Assembly: GCF_012932375.1 (NCBI RefSeq)
Contig: NZ_JAAIIG010000006.1
Span: 124,001 to 188,000, forward strand
Length of the DNA stretch: 64,000 nucleotides
Direction: 5' to 3'
From: Bifidobacterium olomucense
Lineage (GTDB): Bacteria; Actinomycetota; Actinomycetes; Actinomycetales; Bifidobacteriaceae
Shown here one piece after another: positions 1 to 9,900 of the stretch (the stretch's first letter is position 1; each line of letters starts with the position of its first letter). A program made the translations under genes and the position numbers. The notes under the pieces were generated by a model. That model was not told the DNA's origin, ran no database searches, and saw only the letters and a program-made list of their open reading frames with translations.

Positions 1-190
1 GGCAAGTCCCGCAAAAACGGACCTGAAACAGTCGAATCGCACGAAAAGTACAGTAGGCCCGCGAAACTGTCAAATTCGCACGAAAAGTACGATTACCCCC
101 GCCAAAAACGGCGGAAAACGATCGAATCGTGCGAAAAGAACGGTAAGACCTACAAAAACTGAAGGGAAACAGTCTAATCGCACGAAAAGT
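1..190. repeat. degenerate ~50-bp tandem repeat, about four units
   Basis: Four successive units each end in a variant of TCGCACGAAAAGTACGGTAG (around positions 36-56, 74-94, 127-147 and 178-198) preceded by an A-rich stretch such as CAAAAACGG. Unit length is about 40-50 bp. No credible coding sequence covers it. It lies downstream of malQ. Function unknown. Confidence 0.7.
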
Positions 191-261
191 ACGGTAGGCG
201 TGGCGGGCGGGCGGCCGTGCGTTACTTGCTTACGTACGGCCGCTGTCAGCTTGCATTACTT

Positions 262-330
262 GCGGCGCTACGTACGTCACTTACGTGACTTGCGCTACGT
301 GCGACACGTGCGCAACGTGCGCTACTTGCG
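262..330. repeat. 9-bp tandem repeats overlapping the malQ 3' end
   Basis: Imperfect 9-mers of the type GCGCTACGT and GCGACACGT follow one another. The array reaches into the malQ stop codon (322-324), so the last two or three codons of malQ are themselves part of the repeat. Replication slippage could move the stop. Confidence 0.6.
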
Positions 331-2844
331 GTCGCCGCGCATCACGGCGGCCAGCGACTGCACGCGCGGCAGGTCGAACACGTCGCCGGACGCAACCACA
401 TGACCTTCGCCGTCGGCCAGCGGCACACGCCAGTTGGAGTATTCGCTGGACGTACCCGGCTGGTTCTGCGAGCGCGTCTCGCCCACGCCATCCACCAGCG
501 CGGCCTGCAGCAGCAGTGACGGCGTATCGGTGAGCATGGCGTGCAGCGCCTCGACGATTTCCTGAATGTGGGCGGGCACGTCGTCGGCAACCGACTGGCT
601 GATGTAGCCGTTCTCCACCAAACGGTTCATCATGGCGGTACGTTCGGCCATCGCGGCCGCCGCAAACTCTTCCACCGGCTCGCTGAGCAGATGCAGTTCC
701 TCGCGCAACTTGACGTGTTCGAACGTCAGGTAGCCGGCGGTCGGCGGCAGATCATGCGTGGTGACCGAGGCGAGCGCCTGCTTGCGGTATTCTTCCGGAC
801 CCTTGTACGGGTCACCCGCGTTCGGGGAGTCATTTTCGCGCGAGAACCATTCGACATCAGTGCCGAGCACGCCGCGTTCGGCGAGAATCTGACGCACGTA
901 ATCGGGCACGGTGCCCAAGTCTTCGCCCACGACCATGCCGCCGGCGCGCGTGGCTTCGATGGCGAGTACGCCGAGCATCGCCTCGTGGTTGTACATCACG
1001 TACGCGCCGTTGCGCGCGCCCAGCCCCTGCGGAATCCACCACAGGCGGAACAGGCCGAGCATATGGTCGATGCGCACCGCGCCCGCATGCTCGTACATGG
1101 AGTGCACCATCTCGCGGTACACCCGGTACCCGGTGGCCTCCAAGTAGCGTGGATTGAACGGCGGCTGACCCCAATCCTGCCCCTGCTGGTTGTAGAAGTC
1201 CGGCGGGCAGCCGACGGTTACGCCACCGGTGGCGAAACGCTCGGGATTGGCCCAGGCGTCTGCGCCGAGGCCATGCACGCCGACCGCCATATCCTGCATG
1301 AGGCCCAGTGTCATGCCGCCTTCCATGGCCGCTTGCTGCGCGGCGGTCACCTGTTCGGCGGCGATCCACTGCAGCCAGCGGTTGAACTCGAACAGATCGT
1401 GGTGGGCGGCGACCAGCCCCTGCACGGACGGATCGTCGATGGTTTTCTCGAAGAACCAGCGGTTTTCGCCCCATGGCGCGCCCCAGAGCTCGAAGCAGAG
1501 GCACCATGTGGCGAAGGAGTCGAGGTCCGGGCCGGCCGCGGCTTTGAAAGCTTCGAATGCCTGTTCGCGTTCGGCGCTGCGGCCGGCGTCGAAGATGAGG
1601 CGCAGGGCGGGGCGCTTGGCATCCCATGCCGCGTTGATGTCCATCGGCGTGGATTCCTCGTTGCGGTGCGCCACTTCGGCGTGCAAGGCATCGACCTTCG
1701 CACGGGCCTCGGCGCTCAACGTGGCGTATTCGGGGATGTCCTGCGGACGGATGTAGGTGACGTTGAGGAATCGGCGGGATTCCGGCAGGTAGGGTGAAGG
1801 TTCGAGCGGCGGGATCGGAGCGCCGGCGTGAATCGGGTTGATGAGCATGAAGTCCGCGCCGGTTTTGTGCGCCGCGTCGGCCAACATGCGCTTCAAGTCG
1901 CCGTAGTCGCCTACACCCCATGATTCGTGCGAGCGCACGGAATACATCTGCGTCATCCAGCCCCAGCGGTGGTGTTCCTGCACCGCTTCGGGCACCGGGA
2001 TGCGCGCGGGGGCGTTGATGATGGCGGCGGTGCCGGTGCGGGTGTCCGGGGCTGCGGTGCCGGTGGCGGCGGGAGCTGTGGTTGCGAGGGCGTCGTCGGG
2101 CGCGACGACCGCGACCGTCAGTGTGTGATAGCCCATCGGCAGGTCCGCATCGAGCGTCAGCACCGGATGATCGGCATTGAAGTCCGGCAGTACGGTGAAG
2201 TCTGTGAATGCCGAACCGTCTTCGAGCCTGATGCTGACGTTCACGTCCGCATCGGAAGCGCAGTTCAGTTCGATGCGGGTCTTCTTGCCGACGACCGCCA
2301 CGACGGTGGGCGGCAGCAGCTGCGCGCGTTCGGCGGCTTCAAGATTCTCGATGGATTGCGCGACGGCTTCCGGGGTCGAGGCGTCCACGTCGAGGGCCTT
2401 GAGCACGGCGATCAGCGCCTCGTCGCTGATTTCGGTGTAGGTGCCGAGCTGATCGATAAATGAAGTGGCCAGGCCGGACGCCTTGGCGAGCCTGATCAAT
2501 GGGCGGGCCAGTCGCGCCGCGCTTTCCGTGCGCTGGGTGGGTTCGGAAGACCGCGAGGATTGCGCAGCTTCTTCCGCATATGCCGTGGCTGTTGCGGTTG
2601 TCGCGGCTGTTGCGGCCGTCGCGGCCATCGCAGTCGCCTCGGCCGTCTCAGTCACCGCAGACTCCCCTTCAAGCGCGTTAATCACCACGGCCTCCTGTAC
2701 ACCTTTCTTCGCCGCCTCAGACTCCCCCGTATCTGCCGCAGCCGCCACGTTGTTCTTTGTATCCATATCAATCACTGTAGTTTCTTCTGCACCCGTCTTG
2801 GCCACTGCCTCGGCAACCGCACCGTTGCTTTGTTCATCTGTCAT
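322..2844 (-). CDS. malQ: 4-alpha-glucanotransferase (amylomaltase)
   Basis: GH77 disproportionating enzyme that transfers alpha-1,4-glucan segments between maltodextrins in the cytoplasm. The 840-residue protein has an Ala/Thr/Glu-rich N-terminal extension of about 75 residues, a beta-sandwich-like region, then the GH77 barrel. RIDHMLGLFRLWWIPQG (Asp near residue 591) carries the expected nucleophile and GEDLGTVP (near 640) the acid/base. The long actinobacterial MalQ form is usually 700-750 residues, so the extra length is the N-terminal tail. The start was chosen because AAGGAG lies six bases before the ATG at 2844; an in-frame start further upstream (2886) has no such site. The promoter region holds a LacI-type operator (2972-2987) shared with the lacI and alpha-glucosidase genes at 16.8-20.0 kb. 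Confidence 0.93.
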   Translation of the reverse strand: MTDEQSNGAVAEAVAKTGAEETTVIDMDTKNNVAAAADTGESEAAKKGVQEAVVINALEGESAVTETAEATAMAATAATAATTATATAYAEEAAQSSRSSEPTQRTESAARLARPLIRLAKASGLATSFIDQLGTYTEISDEALIAVLKALDVDASTPEAVAQSIENLEAAERAQLLPPTVVAVVGKKTRIELNCASDADVNVSIRLEDGSAFTDFTVLPDFNADHPVLTLDADLPMGYHTLTVAVVAPDDALATTAPAATGTAAPDTRTGTAAIINAPARIPVPEAVQEHHRWGWMTQMYSVRSHESWGVGDYGDLKRMLADAAHKTGADFMLINPIHAGAPIPPLEPSPYLPESRRFLNVTYIRPQDIPEYATLSAEARAKVDALHAEVAHRNEESTPMDINAAWDAKRPALRLIFDAGRSAEREQAFEAFKAAAGPDLDSFATWCLCFELWGAPWGENRWFFEKTIDDPSVQGLVAAHHDLFEFNRWLQWIAAEQVTAAQQAAMEGGMTLGLMQDMAVGVHGLGADAWANPERFATGGVTVGCPPDFYNQQGQDWGQPPFNPRYLEATGYRVYREMVHSMYEHAGAVRIDHMLGLFRLWWIPQGLGARNGAYVMYNHEAMLGVLAIEATRAGGMVVGEDLGTVPDYVRQILAERGVLGTDVEWFSRENDSPNAGDPYKGPEEYRKQALASVTTHDLPPTAGYLTFEHVKLREELHLLSEPVEEFAAAAMAERTAMMNRLVENGYISQSVADDVPAHIQEIVEALHAMLTDTPSLLLQAALVDGVGETRSQNQPGTSSEYSNWRVPLADGEGHVVASGDVFDLPRVQSLAAVMRGDRK

Positions 2845-2971
2845 TACAGACTCCTTATACGCTCTATAGTTGCTCATCGTTTGCATTACTACCTAGAAGC
2901 CGCTCTACGTTGAGTTTCCAGCAGTCTTACAGGCCAATGCTTAAGCCGTTCGTCTCATACCGTATCTCAGA

Positions 2972-2987
2972 TTGACAACGATTGCAA
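2972..2987. promoter_or_regulatory. LacI-type operator upstream of malQ
   Basis: TTGACAACGATTGCAA is an imperfect palindrome centred on CG, fitting TTGnnAnCGnTnnCAA of LacI/MalR-family sites. The TGACAACGAT core recurs, as its complement, upstream of the LacI gene (16605-16620) and the alpha-glucosidase (17995-18010). In all three the complement supplies a TTGTCA that could act as a -35 element. Assignment to the LacI at 16.8 kb is inference. Confidence 0.6.
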
Positions 2988-3041
2988 GATATCGGTGCGT
3001 TGAGGGCCCTCACCCCCACTCGCCTTGCGGAACTCTCTTTT

Positions 3042-3084
3042 GCGAATTTGACTCACTGACGCGAGCTCAGTGAGTCAAATTCGC
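3042..3084. repeat. 18-bp stem hairpin, left copy
   Basis: Perfect inverted repeat GCGAATTTGACTCACTGA / TCAGTGAGTCAAATTCGC around a 7-nt loop. An identical hairpin lies 449 bp to the right. No T-run follows, so it may be a transcript-end stabiliser or barrier rather than a simple intrinsic terminator. Confidence 0.8.
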
Positions 3085-3330
3085 ACAACACAACAGGGAG
3101 GCCGCCATACGGGGGTCGAAGAGCGTCAGCCACGGCGAGCGGCGTGACGAGCCTGGAAAGAGATGCCACCGCCACTCCGACTCCGCCGCCGAAGCAACAC
3201 CACACCAACCAGCCGAGCCCACCGACCAACCGCACAACCGGCCACACTAACCGGCCACACCAACCAGTCGAGCCCACCGACCAGCCACGCAACCCAAGTA
3301 TCAAAACCGTCAATCCCGCAATCTCAACCA

Positions 3331-3448
3331 CTCAGCGTACGTTCCTCCAGACTAAAAGACCTCTCATCTGGGAAAACGTACGCTGAGCGAGAGTAAGCAT
3401 ACGTTTTTCCAGATGATGCGAGATTTACTCTGGAAGAACGTACGCTAA
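3331..3448. repeat. GTACGC palindromic repeat element, left flank of the pilus island
   Basis: Two consecutive hairpin units. Unit one runs from CTCAGCGTACGTTCCTCCAG to TCTGGGAAAACGTACGCTGA; unit two is a diverged form ending TCTGGAAGAACGTACGCT. A near-identical two-unit element occupies 16409-16527, on the far side of the pilus and surface-protein genes. Layout resembles REP/BIME-type elements. Its mobility is unknown. Confidence 0.75.
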
Positions 3449-3490
3449 GAAACAAGCCCGACTCATCTCGTCACTTGTGGTCTCCCTCTT

Positions 3491-3533
3491 GCGAATTTGA
3501 CTCACTGACGCGAGCTCAGTGAGTCAAATTCGC
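3491..3533. terminator. 18-bp stem hairpin downstream of srtC
   Basis: Same perfect 18-bp inverted repeat as at 3042-3084, here 41 bp past the srtC stop, so it probably ends or stabilises the pilus operon transcript. A and C, not T, follow the stem, so terminator activity is inferred from position. Confidence 0.5.
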
Positions 3534-3574
3534 ACAACACAACAGGGAGGCCGCCATACGGGGGTCGAAGAGCG

Positions 3575-4753
3575 TCAGCCGCGGCGAGCGGCGTGACGCG
3601 CCTGAAGAGAGACGTCACAGCCGCCCCGCCGCCGCCGACGAAGCAACACCGTCACCACGACCAACGCCAGCACGGCGGCTGCGATGCCGCCCAGCGCCAG
3701 CCACGTGGTGTTCAGGCCGTGCACTTCATCGGGCGCGGGCACCTCGTTGGGGATTTCGGCGCGCACGGCGGAAACCAGCAGTCGGTGCGAGTTGACGCCG
3801 TAGGGCGTGCAGGTGATCAGGGTGACGCGGTCTTCGCCGGGCGTGATGCGCAGTTTGCTGGAGTCGCTGGGCTCGATCACGCTGATGCGGTCGATTTTGT
3901 AGCCGAGGGTTTCGCCCATCACGTCGATGTAGAAGGAGTCACCGACCTTCAATTCGTCGAGGCGGGTGAACAGTAGCGAGCCGGGCAGTCCGCGATGCCC
4001 GGTGATTACGGCATGTGTGGATTTGCCGCCCACCGGCAGCGAAGTGCCGTACAGGTGGCCGGCGCCCACGGCCAGAGCGTCGTCGCTGGTGCCGTGGTAG
4101 ATGGGAAGGTTCACGTCGATTTCGGGGATGCGGATGGATCCCATCACGCCCTGGCCGGCGTCGAGCAGACTCTGGTATTCGGTGTCTTTGGCGGCCAGGG
4201 AATCGTCTGCGTCGGAGGTGGTGGATTGGCCGGCGTTGCTGGTGAAGGGATCCTGGACCTCGCCGATGGTGGTCTGGCCGCTTGCGGCAAGCTTCTGATT
4301 GTAGGCGCGCGCGGCTTTGAGCTTGTTTTCGGCTTGCGGGTACGGCCAGTTGGCGACCTCGCTTTGTGCCTGCTGCACGGTGTTGTTTTGCCGGTATTCG
4401 TTGATGGCGCGCATTACGAACGGAGTAGTGATGATGGCCAGTCCGATCAGCAGGAACACTACGGACAGGATGCTGAACAGCAGGGAGCCTTTGTCACGAC
4501 TGTTGTTGGGCTTGCCGGATTTGTTGGGTTTGTTGGTTGTGTCGCCGACCTCGCTTGTGCCTGTGCTGGATTCGCTGGTCTTATCGTTGATTTCGCCGGT
4601 TGCGCGACCGGTTTCGCTGGCCTTGTTGACTGCACGCTTTTGATTGTTGATTTCGCCGATTGTGGCGTCCGTTTGATTGGTTTCGCTAATTTCGTTGGAC
4701 GCGCCGTTACGACTGTTCGCGCTTGTGCTTGTGCTTGCGACTGCTGTGGTCAT
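3575..4753 (-). CDS. srtC: class C pilus sortase
   Basis: Membrane transpeptidase that polymerises LPxTG pilins. The 392-residue protein has a low-complexity Ser/Thr/Asn-rich N-terminus, a transmembrane segment (LLFSILSVVFLLIGLAIITT), the sortase core with TGHRGLPGS carrying the catalytic His, and TLITCTPYGVNSHRL with the catalytic Cys near residue 314 and Arg just after. A C-terminal transmembrane helix followed by an Arg-rich tail is typical of class C. The start at 4753 is set by AAAGGAGGT seven bases upstream; GTG and ATG codons closer to the site are less likely. It is the last gene of fimB-fimA-srtC, behind a strong hairpin that may lower its expression relative to fimA. Confidence 0.92.
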   Translation of the reverse strand: MTTAVASTSTSANSRNGASNEISETNQTDATIGEINNQKRAVNKASETGRATGEINDKTSESSTGTSEVGDTTNKPNKSGKPNNSRDKGSLLFSILSVVFLLIGLAIITTPFVMRAINEYRQNNTVQQAQSEVANWPYPQAENKLKAARAYNQKLAASGQTTIGEVQDPFTSNAGQSTTSDADDSLAAKDTEYQSLLDAGQGVMGSIRIPEIDVNLPIYHGTSDDALAVGAGHLYGTSLPVGGKSTHAVITGHRGLPGSLLFTRLDELKVGDSFYIDVMGETLGYKIDRISVIEPSDSSKLRITPGEDRVTLITCTPYGVNSHRLLVSAVRAEIPNEVPAPDEVHGLNTTWLALGGIAAAVLALVVVTVLLRRRRRGGCDVSLQARHAARRG

Positions 4754-4835
4754 GATCATCACCTCCTTTGGCGCTACTCAGATTGTTGTTGATGAACGTT
4801 GACGGACAGATAGCGTTTTCACGGATATGAGAGAA

Positions 4836-4887
4836 CCTCTGGCGTGCGCCGCCGCTCAGGAGAGGAAGCGGCGCCGCACGCCAGAGG
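4836..4887 (-). terminator. intercistronic hairpin between fimA and srtC
   Basis: Two 21-nt arms (4836-4856 and 4867-4887) pair with a single mismatch around a 10-nt loop. No long T-run follows on the minus strand. Position after the major pilin and before the sortase suggests partial termination or 3' protection of pilin mRNA. Confidence 0.6.
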
Positions 4888-4953
4888 CGGACATGATGCC
4901 GGCGAAGGAATGAAGGAGAGAAGACCTCCGCCAGCATCATTCAAGGATTCACG

Positions 4954-6897
4954 TCAGGCCTTGCGGCGAGCGCGAAGAGCGAACAGACCACCAGCGGCGA
5001 TGAACATGGCACCGGCCGCGATAATCATCACGAGGCCCACGCCACCAGTCTTCGGCAGCTCGGTGATGTTCTTGGCGTTCCAGATGTTCAGGGTCTTGCC
5101 GTCCTGAGACAGGGTGATACGTTCATCAGTACCATCCTTGCTGTTGGTCACGGCCGTAATGGTCTTGTGGCCATTCTCCTCACTGCCCGTGGTCGGGGTG
5201 ATGGTGAAGTTGAACTTCGGCAGGCTGACGGCGGTGTAGCCAGCCGGAGGAGCGATCTCCTCGACCTCGTAGGTACCGGAGTCAAGGCCTTCAACCGCGA
5301 TGTTGCCATCGGCGTCGCTCACGAAGACACCAGCAGTGGTGCAGCTATTATTCGTGATCTGATCGGCGGTGCAAGCCGTAGGCTTGGTGTTCTCATACTT
5401 CCAACCGGACTTGTCGTCGGCGGTGTTGGTGTACGTGCCGAGGTACTTGCCATTGTTGGAGGTGTCCGCACCAGCCTTGATGACGAACTGGGCGCCGGGC
5501 AGCTTGGTGCCAGCCTTGTCGGTCTTGTGGATGCCGAACTTGTAAGCGTAGACCGGAACTTCCTTGCCGGGAACCTTGTGGGCGTCGCTCACTTCGTTCG
5601 GCTTGTTGGAGTAGCGCAGGTCGTCGCGGTTCCAGTTCTCCAGCGGGTCGTTGGAGTTCGCATCGGAAATCTTCGCATTGGCGTTCAGCTTGGCCTGGAA
5701 GATCACGGTGACGGTAGCACCTTCGTCGATCTTGCCGGTGGTCTTAGAAGTGGACTCATCAGCCATGTTCACGTACTTGGCGAGATCGATGGTGGTCACG
5801 TGGCCACCCTTATAGAGGTCGGTGTCCGGAACATCGGTGGCAGGGTTGTTGTCGTCGTCATAATCCGCGACGGACACGGTGTAGTCCTTGCCGTACTGAA
5901 GCTTAGTGGTGCCGACCTTGACGGACACAACCGGGTCGCCGTCCTTGATAGCAGCAGCCGCCGGCACAGTCAACGCCTTATCCGCGGTATCAATGATCTG
6001 GAAGACACGGGTCTTACCAGAGGTTGTGCTCAGCGTCGGGTCGATGTCGTAGCCGGTGAAGGTCGGGATCTTGGAGGTCAGCTCGTAGGAGACGGTGTCG
6101 CCCACCGCGTAGTCGGGCTTGGTGTTGTCCGTGTAACCGCCATTGCCGTCCGGATCAACAAGCTTCTTGTCAATGGTCGGGGTGGTGTTCTTCAGCGTCA
6201 CCGTGCCCCAGCCGTCGGCACCGGCGAAGGTGGTCGGCGTGATGATCGGGATGGAGTTGGTCTCCTTCTTGGCGACTTCCTCGTTGTTGGTGGCGTCCTC
6301 AAGGAACCACAGGCCCTGCTCAAGGTTCTCGTTCGCGCCGGTCTTCAGCGCACTGTTACCAGTCTTGTCGGCAGGCTGTGCGCCGTTCTTGGCCAGCTCC
6401 GCCTGCAGCGAGGTGGCGAACGCGCGCAGTGGCGAGCTGTCGCCGCCCCACGGGGAATTCAGCTCGCTCAGCGCGGCACCGGATTGGTCCTTGAATACCT
6501 TCTCGACCAGATAACCCATTGGGTTGTTGTCGATGCCGTTAGCGGTGTAGTAGTTGCCATCAGCCTTATAGCCAGCCAGCTGATCGGCGGTCATTGCACC
6601 CTCAATAGCCGAGACCATGTCGTTGTCGGTGTCGATGAGGAAGCCGTTGATGCTCTTCGTTGTGCCATCATCGTTGACCTTGTACGTGATGCTGGTTAGC
6701 GAGGCGAGATGCCAACCGTTGAAAGTGTGCTCATAGTTATTAGATGGCAGGTTGATGGTGATGCTACCCGTGGTCGGGTTTGCCGGATAGTTGGGATCAT
6801 CCGCCGCATAGGCGGAGGAGGCGCCGAGCGCGAGGCCGGCGACGGCGACGCCCAGAGCCGCAGCTCCGGAGATCGCCTTCTTGAACAGGGAGTTCAT
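4954..6897 (-). CDS. fimA: major pilin, LPxTG fimbrial subunit
   Basis: Predicted backbone subunit of a sortase-assembled pilus. The 647-residue precursor has a signal peptide (MNSLFKKAISGAAALGVAVA, cleavage after an AYA-A type site near residue 32), a middle region of Ig-like pilin domains, and a C-terminal Cna-B-like domain with an E-box-like VEEIAPPAGY, where Glu would support isopeptide bond formation. The cell-wall sorting signal is LPKTG near residue 614, then a hydrophobic segment and a basic tail. A canonical YPK pilin motif is not obvious; TVTLKN before TPTIDKK may hold the linking lysine, which is a guess. AAAGGAA precedes the ATG. It lies 72 bp after fimB and before srtC, in one transcription unit. 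Confidence 0.9.
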   Translation of the reverse strand: MNSLFKKAISGAAALGVAVAGLALGASSAYAADDPNYPANPTTGSITINLPSNNYEHTFNGWHLASLTSITYKVNDDGTTKSINGFLIDTDNDMVSAIEGAMTADQLAGYKADGNYYTANGIDNNPMGYLVEKVFKDQSGAALSELNSPWGGDSSPLRAFATSLQAELAKNGAQPADKTGNSALKTGANENLEQGLWFLEDATNNEEVAKKETNSIPIITPTTFAGADGWGTVTLKNTTPTIDKKLVDPDGNGGYTDNTKPDYAVGDTVSYELTSKIPTFTGYDIDPTLSTTSGKTRVFQIIDTADKALTVPAAAAIKDGDPVVSVKVGTTKLQYGKDYTVSVADYDDDNNPATDVPDTDLYKGGHVTTIDLAKYVNMADESTSKTTGKIDEGATVTVIFQAKLNANAKISDANSNDPLENWNRDDLRYSNKPNEVSDAHKVPGKEVPVYAYKFGIHKTDKAGTKLPGAQFVIKAGADTSNNGKYLGTYTNTADDKSGWKYENTKPTACTADQITNNSCTTAGVFVSDADGNIAVEGLDSGTYEVEEIAPPAGYTAVSLPKFNFTITPTTGSEENGHKTITAVTNSKDGTDERITLSQDGKTLNIWNAKNITELPKTGGVGLVMIIAAGAMFIAAGGLFALRARRKA

Positions 6898-6969
6898 GGT
6901 TGTTCCTTTCTCTACTCCTGTGTAAAGGTTCTTACATTTGTGATGAGGTTCAGGGTGTGTACAACGCGG

Positions 6970-9900
6970 TTATGACTCGGCGTCTTCCTCCCCTCGCCGG
7001 TGAGTGATGAATCGATGGATGCCGGCGGCAACAAGGCCGGCAAGTATGAATCCGCCGCCGACCAGAAGCACCAGTCTTCCGGTCCAATCGATGCCCGTAA
7101 CAGGCAATCCGGTCAGCACCTTCGTATTCACAAAGGCAGCGGCGGGAGCGTCCCCCGAAGTATTGTTACCGAAGTCGTCAGTCACGCGAGTCATCACGGC
7201 GCTGACCGTGAGACCGGCAAGCGTACCGTTCTCAGCCTTCTTGTGCTGCACGGTCACGGTGACCTTGTACACGGCCTTGGAGTACCGCAAGTCCTTCACC
7301 TGATCGGCGGCGTCCGGCACAACCTCGGTCACCCGGTACACGTACGTCTTCGCGTACGTACCGTCAGCACCAGCGTCATCGGCGAGCGTGCCTTCGGTGA
7401 ACGTCAGCTTGCCGAACGTACCGGTGACCGAAGTCTCTCCTGTCGAACCGGCGGCAGGTGCAAGCGCAATCGTGCAATCGTCAAGCGAACTGCAGTTGCT
7501 GGGCACCGGAATCGAGCCGGGCTGGTTCGCATCCCACGCCGCGATCTTGAACGTAAACGGCACAAACGCACCGTTCGCATCGGTCGGCCAGCTGGTGTGC
7601 TTCACGGACTTCTTCACCGGAATCGTTACGTCGACCGGCGTCTCGCTGTTCGCAATCGCCGTCACGGCATTGCCGTTGCCGTCGGTGATCTTGGTGCCGC
7701 TTTGATCGATGACGATGGTGTACACCGTGGCGACGCGATCGTAGCCGGCCGGGGCTTTCGTTTCGGTCAGGTGATACGTGCCGAACGCAAGGCCCTTTAC
7801 GGTAAATGCGCCGGCGGTTTCGTTGGAATCCGCAACTTCAGTACCGTCGCAACCATCGATTGCGGCAGATTGGCCACCGATGTTGTCGGCCACGCAGAAC
7901 GTGTCGGTACGACCGTCGGAAGCGGCGATCTTCCACTGCGAACCGGCGAGCTGTTCACCGGTTTTGTTGTCGGTTTTCGACCACTTGACTTCGGTGGGCT
8001 TGTCCGCGATTGCTACGGTGCCATCGGTCAGGATGCTCGGCTTCTTGCCGCCCGTCCATGTGACCTTGCCATTCGCCACGGTGAACTCGTACACGGTGGT
8101 GTTGAGCGTGTAGCCGTTCGGCGCGGTCTTTTCGACCAACGTGTATGTGCCGTCAGTCAGGTCGTTGACAGTGAAGATGCCCTCAGTACCGTTGATGTCA
8201 CAACGGTAGGCCTTGTCGATGCCGCATTCGGCGAGCGCGCGGCCGTCGGAGAGCGTGCCGGAGTCGGCCGGTTCGGCCTCGTCAGCGGACTTGTCGACAG
8301 TCATCTCTGCAGAACCTGCGGCCTCAGCGCTCTCGCCACCGGGCACCTGCCCGCCCAGCCGCGCCCACGACTCGGCCGCCTGCGCAGCCGCATCAGCCTG
8401 AGCAGCATCGTCCTGCGCGGCAGCAGCGGAAGCGGCCACATACGTGCAGTTGGGCGCGGTTTCCGCGTACTTGTTGTTCGCATCGTACGAATCAATCACA
8501 ATGATCGTGCGGTTGTTGAACATCACGTCCTTACCGGTGCCGCCCGGCCACCAGTTCGTGCTGCTCGAATTGTTGTTCGCATCGTGAAGTACGAAGCCGT
8601 TGCTGCCGCCCAGTCGCGGCACTTCGGCATACAGATAGTCGGTGTTGCAGCTCTGCTCCAGATGCACGAACGTCCACTTATCCGCCGATGTGTTCTTCAC
8701 GCCGTAGTACAGCCAAGCGTCATTCCAGCCGGAAACCACCGACTTCTTGACGTAGACGAGCGTGTTCTGATCGTCGGTGACGCGCACCCTCACGGTGGCG
8801 GTTTTGTCGCCGGCCTTCGCGGTGATGGTCACGGTGCCGGTGTCCACGCCGGTCACGACACCGGAGGCTGCATTCACCGTGGCAATCTTCGGATTGGACG
8901 ACGACCACACGGCCTTTACCTTGGCCGGATCGACCACGGCGGTCAGATTCACCGCGCCGCCGGTTTTCATGTTGAGGGTGTCGCTGGCCTCGACTGTCTG
9001 GTTGTTCTCGTCGCGGATTTCGATCGAGTTCACAGCAGGTGTCTTGACGGTCACGATCACCTGAGCGCACTTGGTCGCATCGGAGACCGCGCACGCTTTG
9101 ATGGTGGCCTGGCCGGCTGAATAGGCCATCACACCGCCGGATGCGTTCACATCGGCGACGGTCGGCACACTGGAAATCCACGTCACGGACTGGCTGGCAC
9201 CAGCCGGGGTGACTTTGGCGGTCAGGCCGGTGGTGTCGCCTTCGGTCAAGGTGAGCGCAGTGACGGTTTTGCCGTCCTTGTCTGTCACGGTCACGCCGGT
9301 GACGGCATACGTGTTGTCCTGAATGCTCCATTGGGTATCCGCAGCTTCGCCGGCGGACGCCTTCTTGGTGAGCGTCCATTCGGAGCCGGAAAGACCCTTG
9401 GTTACGGTGCCGCTGTCGTTACCGTCAGCCACCTTGGCCCATGTGATGCTTGCGCCGGCGACCGTATTGCCGATCTTGCCGTCGGTGATGGTTTCGCCGT
9501 TATCGGCAGTACCGCTCACCCAGTTGACGGTTTCGCCCTTTGCGCTGGTGGTGACGGTGTAGATCTTGTTGCTCGCCTGGTAGCCGGCCGGCGCCTTGAG
9601 TTCCTTGATGTAGTAGGTGGCGTTCGGATTGAGGCTGCGCACCTTGATGGTGCCGCCAGTGGCGTCGGAATCGTTATTGCCGTTGTCGGCCACCAACAGA
9701 ATCTGGTTGGTTCCAGCCTCGGCATCCGCTGCACTGGCGTAGATGCCCCACTGGGAGCCTTCCAGCGGCGTGGTCATGTTCGCCGCATCGACCTTCTGCC
9801 AGCCGATCACCGAGCATTCGGAAGTGTACGAGCCATTCCACGGCAGGTTGTGGCGCTCCTGATCCATGTCGATGATGGATGCGGAGGGCGTATTGCTGGC

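Larger units (their letters stand above)
2845..3574. other. 730-bp intergenic region with a direct repeat and palindromes
   Basis: Holds the malQ promoter region at the left, then two copies (about 3033-3192 and 3482-3650) of a ~160-bp segment. The right copy includes the last ~75 nt of srtC, so the left copy looks like a duplicated srtC 3' end. Between them lies a GTACGC-type palindromic repeat element. I see no convincing gene; short ORFs here are low-complexity Pro/Thr/Asn sequence. Confidence 0.75.
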
